From an uncultured Lewinella sp. (lineage in GTDB: Bacteria; Bacteroidota; Bacteroidia; Chitinophagales; Saprospiraceae), in assembly GCA_913057725.1 (NCBI GenBank), contig CAJXOS010000027.1:1-53297 (forward strand): a DNA stretch of 53,297 nucleotides, read 5' to 3'. Numbering within the stretch: position 1 is the stretch's first letter; the number at the start of each line of letters is the position of its first letter. The notes under the pieces are model-generated. The model did not search any database. It was not told the origin of the DNA and was given only the letters and a program-made list of their open reading frames with translations. Below are positions 52,056 through 53,297 of this stretch, one piece after another. Position numbers and translations under genes: made by a program.

Positions 52056-53297
52056 ATGGATTTTACCAATCGTATTACCCGTACGGCTTCCGCCGAGTTG
52101 TTTGAAGAAGCAAAGCAGTATTTCCCAGGAGGGGTGAACTCTCCCGTTCGCGCATTTAAGTCGGTTTCTGGTCCGCCATTATTTATCCGTGAGGGTAATG
52201 GTTGTCGCATGACCGATGAAGACGGCAACACTTATCTGGATTTCTGTTGCAGTTGGGGGCCGCTCATTCATGGCCACAACAACAAGCGTATTCATGACCT
52301 GGTGGTGGAGACCGTTGGGAAAGGAGCTTCTTTTGGTACCCCTAACCGCATGGGGAATCAGTTGGGTAAACTCATTTTGGACAACCACTCTTATATCGAT
52401 AAGATCCGCTTTGTGAGCTCCGGTACAGAAGCGGTTATGTCAGCTTTACGCCTGGCGCGTGGGGTGACTGGTAAGAACAAAATCCTTAAGTTCGATGGAT
52501 GCTACCATGGACATGTAGATAGCCTGCTCGTGAAAGCGGGATCAGGGTTAGCGACATTTGGTACGTCGAGCTCTGCAGGTGTGCCTGAGTCTTTTGCTAA
52601 AGAAACCATTGTCATTCCGTTGAATGACCCTGAAGTGCTAGAGCAAACGCTGGCAGAGCATGGCCATGATATTGCCTGTATCATTGTGGAACCTGTTCCT
52701 GCGAATAACGGGCTCCTTCTACAAGACAAGAGCTTCCTGGAGTGCCTACGTATTAAGGCTTACAAGCACAATGTACTTTTGATCTTCGATGAGGTAATCT
52801 CAGGTTTCCGAGTTGGCTTCGAAGGGGCTGCCGGCTACTATGGCATTCAGCCAGATATCATGACCTTTGGTAAGATTATTGGCGGTGGATTCCCAGTGGG
52901 GGCTTATGCCGCTAGCGCTGAAATCATGTCACACATTGCTCCTGATGGTCCAGTATATCAAGCAGGTACCTTGTCGGCAAATCCCGTAGCTATGGCAGCT
53001 GGTTATGCAGCACTAGAGCAATGCTTGGAAGAAGGCTTCTACGAAGGAATGGCAGAAAAGACCGCTCGATTTGCGGCTAGCATACAGGCTCACTGTGATG
53101 AACGTGGTTATGATGTGACCATTCCACACATTGGTTCTATTTTCTGGGTGGCCTTCACGAAGGAGCGAATTACTGCAGCAGATCAAATTGATCCGGCCAG
53201 CATGGAACGGTTTAAGGTGCTTCACCACGAGTTACTACAGCGCGGGGTATACCTGGGGCCTTCTGGCTACGAGGTAGGCTTCGTTAGTGCAGCCCAT
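52056..53297 (+). CDS. hemL: Glutamate-1-semialdehyde 2,1-aminomutase (partial, 3' end cut)
   Basis: PLP enzyme of the C5 haem pathway that converts glutamate-1-semialdehyde to 5-aminolevulinate. 414 codons are visible before the window ends, so perhaps 15-20 residues are missing. It begins MDFTNRITRTASAELFEEAK and shows FPGGVNSPVRAFK, VSSGTEAVMSALRLAR, DEVISGFRVG and the PLP-lysine segment TFGKIIGGGFPVGAY. Intact as far as seen. The tRNA-dependent route also uses hemA, not in view. Confidence 0.97.
   Translation, partial: MDFTNRITRTASAELFEEAKQYFPGGVNSPVRAFKSVSGPPLFIREGNGCRMTDEDGNTYLDFCCSWGPLIHGHNNKRIHDLVVETVGKGASFGTPNRMGNQLGKLILDNHSYIDKIRFVSSGTEAVMSALRLARGVTGKNKILKFDGCYHGHVDSLLVKAGSGLATFGTSSSAGVPESFAKETIVIPLNDPEVLEQTLAEHGHDIACIIVEPVPANNGLLLQDKSFLECLRIKAYKHNVLLIFDEVISGFRVGFEGAAGYYGIQPDIMTFGKIIGGGFPVGAYAASAEIMSHIAPDGPVYQAGTLSANPVAMAAGYAALEQCLEEGFYEGMAEKTARFAASIQAHCDERGYDVTIPHIGSIFWVAFTKERITAADQIDPASMERFKVLHHELLQRGVYLGPSGYEVGFVSAAH

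Noticed and set aside
51941..52231. Minus-strand frame at the hemL start
   Set aside because: It lies opposite the hemL promoter and N-terminus, which are well supported.
1..53297. CRISPR array, prophage or transposase
   Set aside because: No regularly spaced repeats with unique spacers, no integrase, transposase or phage structural genes were found in the readable frames.

Overview
The window comes from a chromosome of the phylum Bacteroidota, most likely a Saprospiria/Lewinella-like or other environmental gliding lineage. Three things point there. Bacteroidota-type promoters recur (TTTG about 19-20 bases upstream of TAnnTTTG, clearest before rpsL and recA). There is a gldD gliding lipoprotein and a secreted protein with a C-terminal domain of the type IX secretion/gliding (CHU_C-like) class. 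The str-S10-spc-alpha ribosomal cluster lacks tuf between fusA and rpsJ. No phage, IS transposase, CRISPR array or obvious foreign island was seen.

Layout. 1-5.7 kb: a 2Fe-2S ferredoxin and an Lrp/AsnC regulator (minus strand), a C-terminal-processing (S41) protease, Era GTPase (minus), a four-helix cytochrome-b-like membrane protein and a CotH-family lipoprotein. 5.9-25.9 kb: one continuous plus-strand block of 33 genes, rpsL to rplQ, including fusA, secY, map, infA and rpoA; rpmD (L30) and rpmJ (L36) are short but intact. It opens with a near-consensus promoter before rpsL, has probable internal promoters before rplP and infA, and ends at a strong terminator after rplQ. 26-36.5 kb: a lipoprotein (minus), secA, deoC, a lipoprotein that resembles the periplasmic P1 domain of SecD, a SPOR-like protein, rodA, a DUF1611/DgcN-like protein and recA. 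36.6-40.7 kb: gldD (minus), a YejK/NdpA-type nucleoid-associated protein, a large CHU_C-type secreted protein and tRNA-Cys(GCA). 40.7-53.3 kb: a dienoyl-CoA-isomerase-like crotonase, two uncharacterised membrane-associated proteins, a fused 2-oxoacid dehydrogenase E1 alpha-beta (minus), a secreted propeller-like protein, a PH-like two-helix protein (minus), a Xaa-Pro aminopeptidase, a dipeptide epimerase, gatB and hemL, which runs off the right edge.

How it fits together. The core is translation and protein export: ribosomal proteins, EF-G, IF-1, RNA polymerase alpha, methionine aminopeptidase, SecY and SecA, plus a freestanding SecD-P1-like lipoprotein 0.9 kb after secA. RodA, the SPOR-like protein, the DgcN-like protein and the dipeptide epimerase touch on cell-wall synthesis and muropeptide or D-glutamate metabolism.

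The most striking non-coding pattern is that most gaps longer than about 30 bases in the ribosomal cluster hold a hairpin. The best are before rplC, rplB, rpmC, rpsH, rpoA and rplQ. They look like a set of leader or processing structures rather than random spacer. Other non-coding items are three inverted-repeat elements (30.5, 37.4 and 51.8 kb), a telomere-like 9-bp tandem repeat at the left edge, and a possible decayed reading frame at 49.9-50.2 kb. All functional calls rest on reading motifs by eye; no database search was run.
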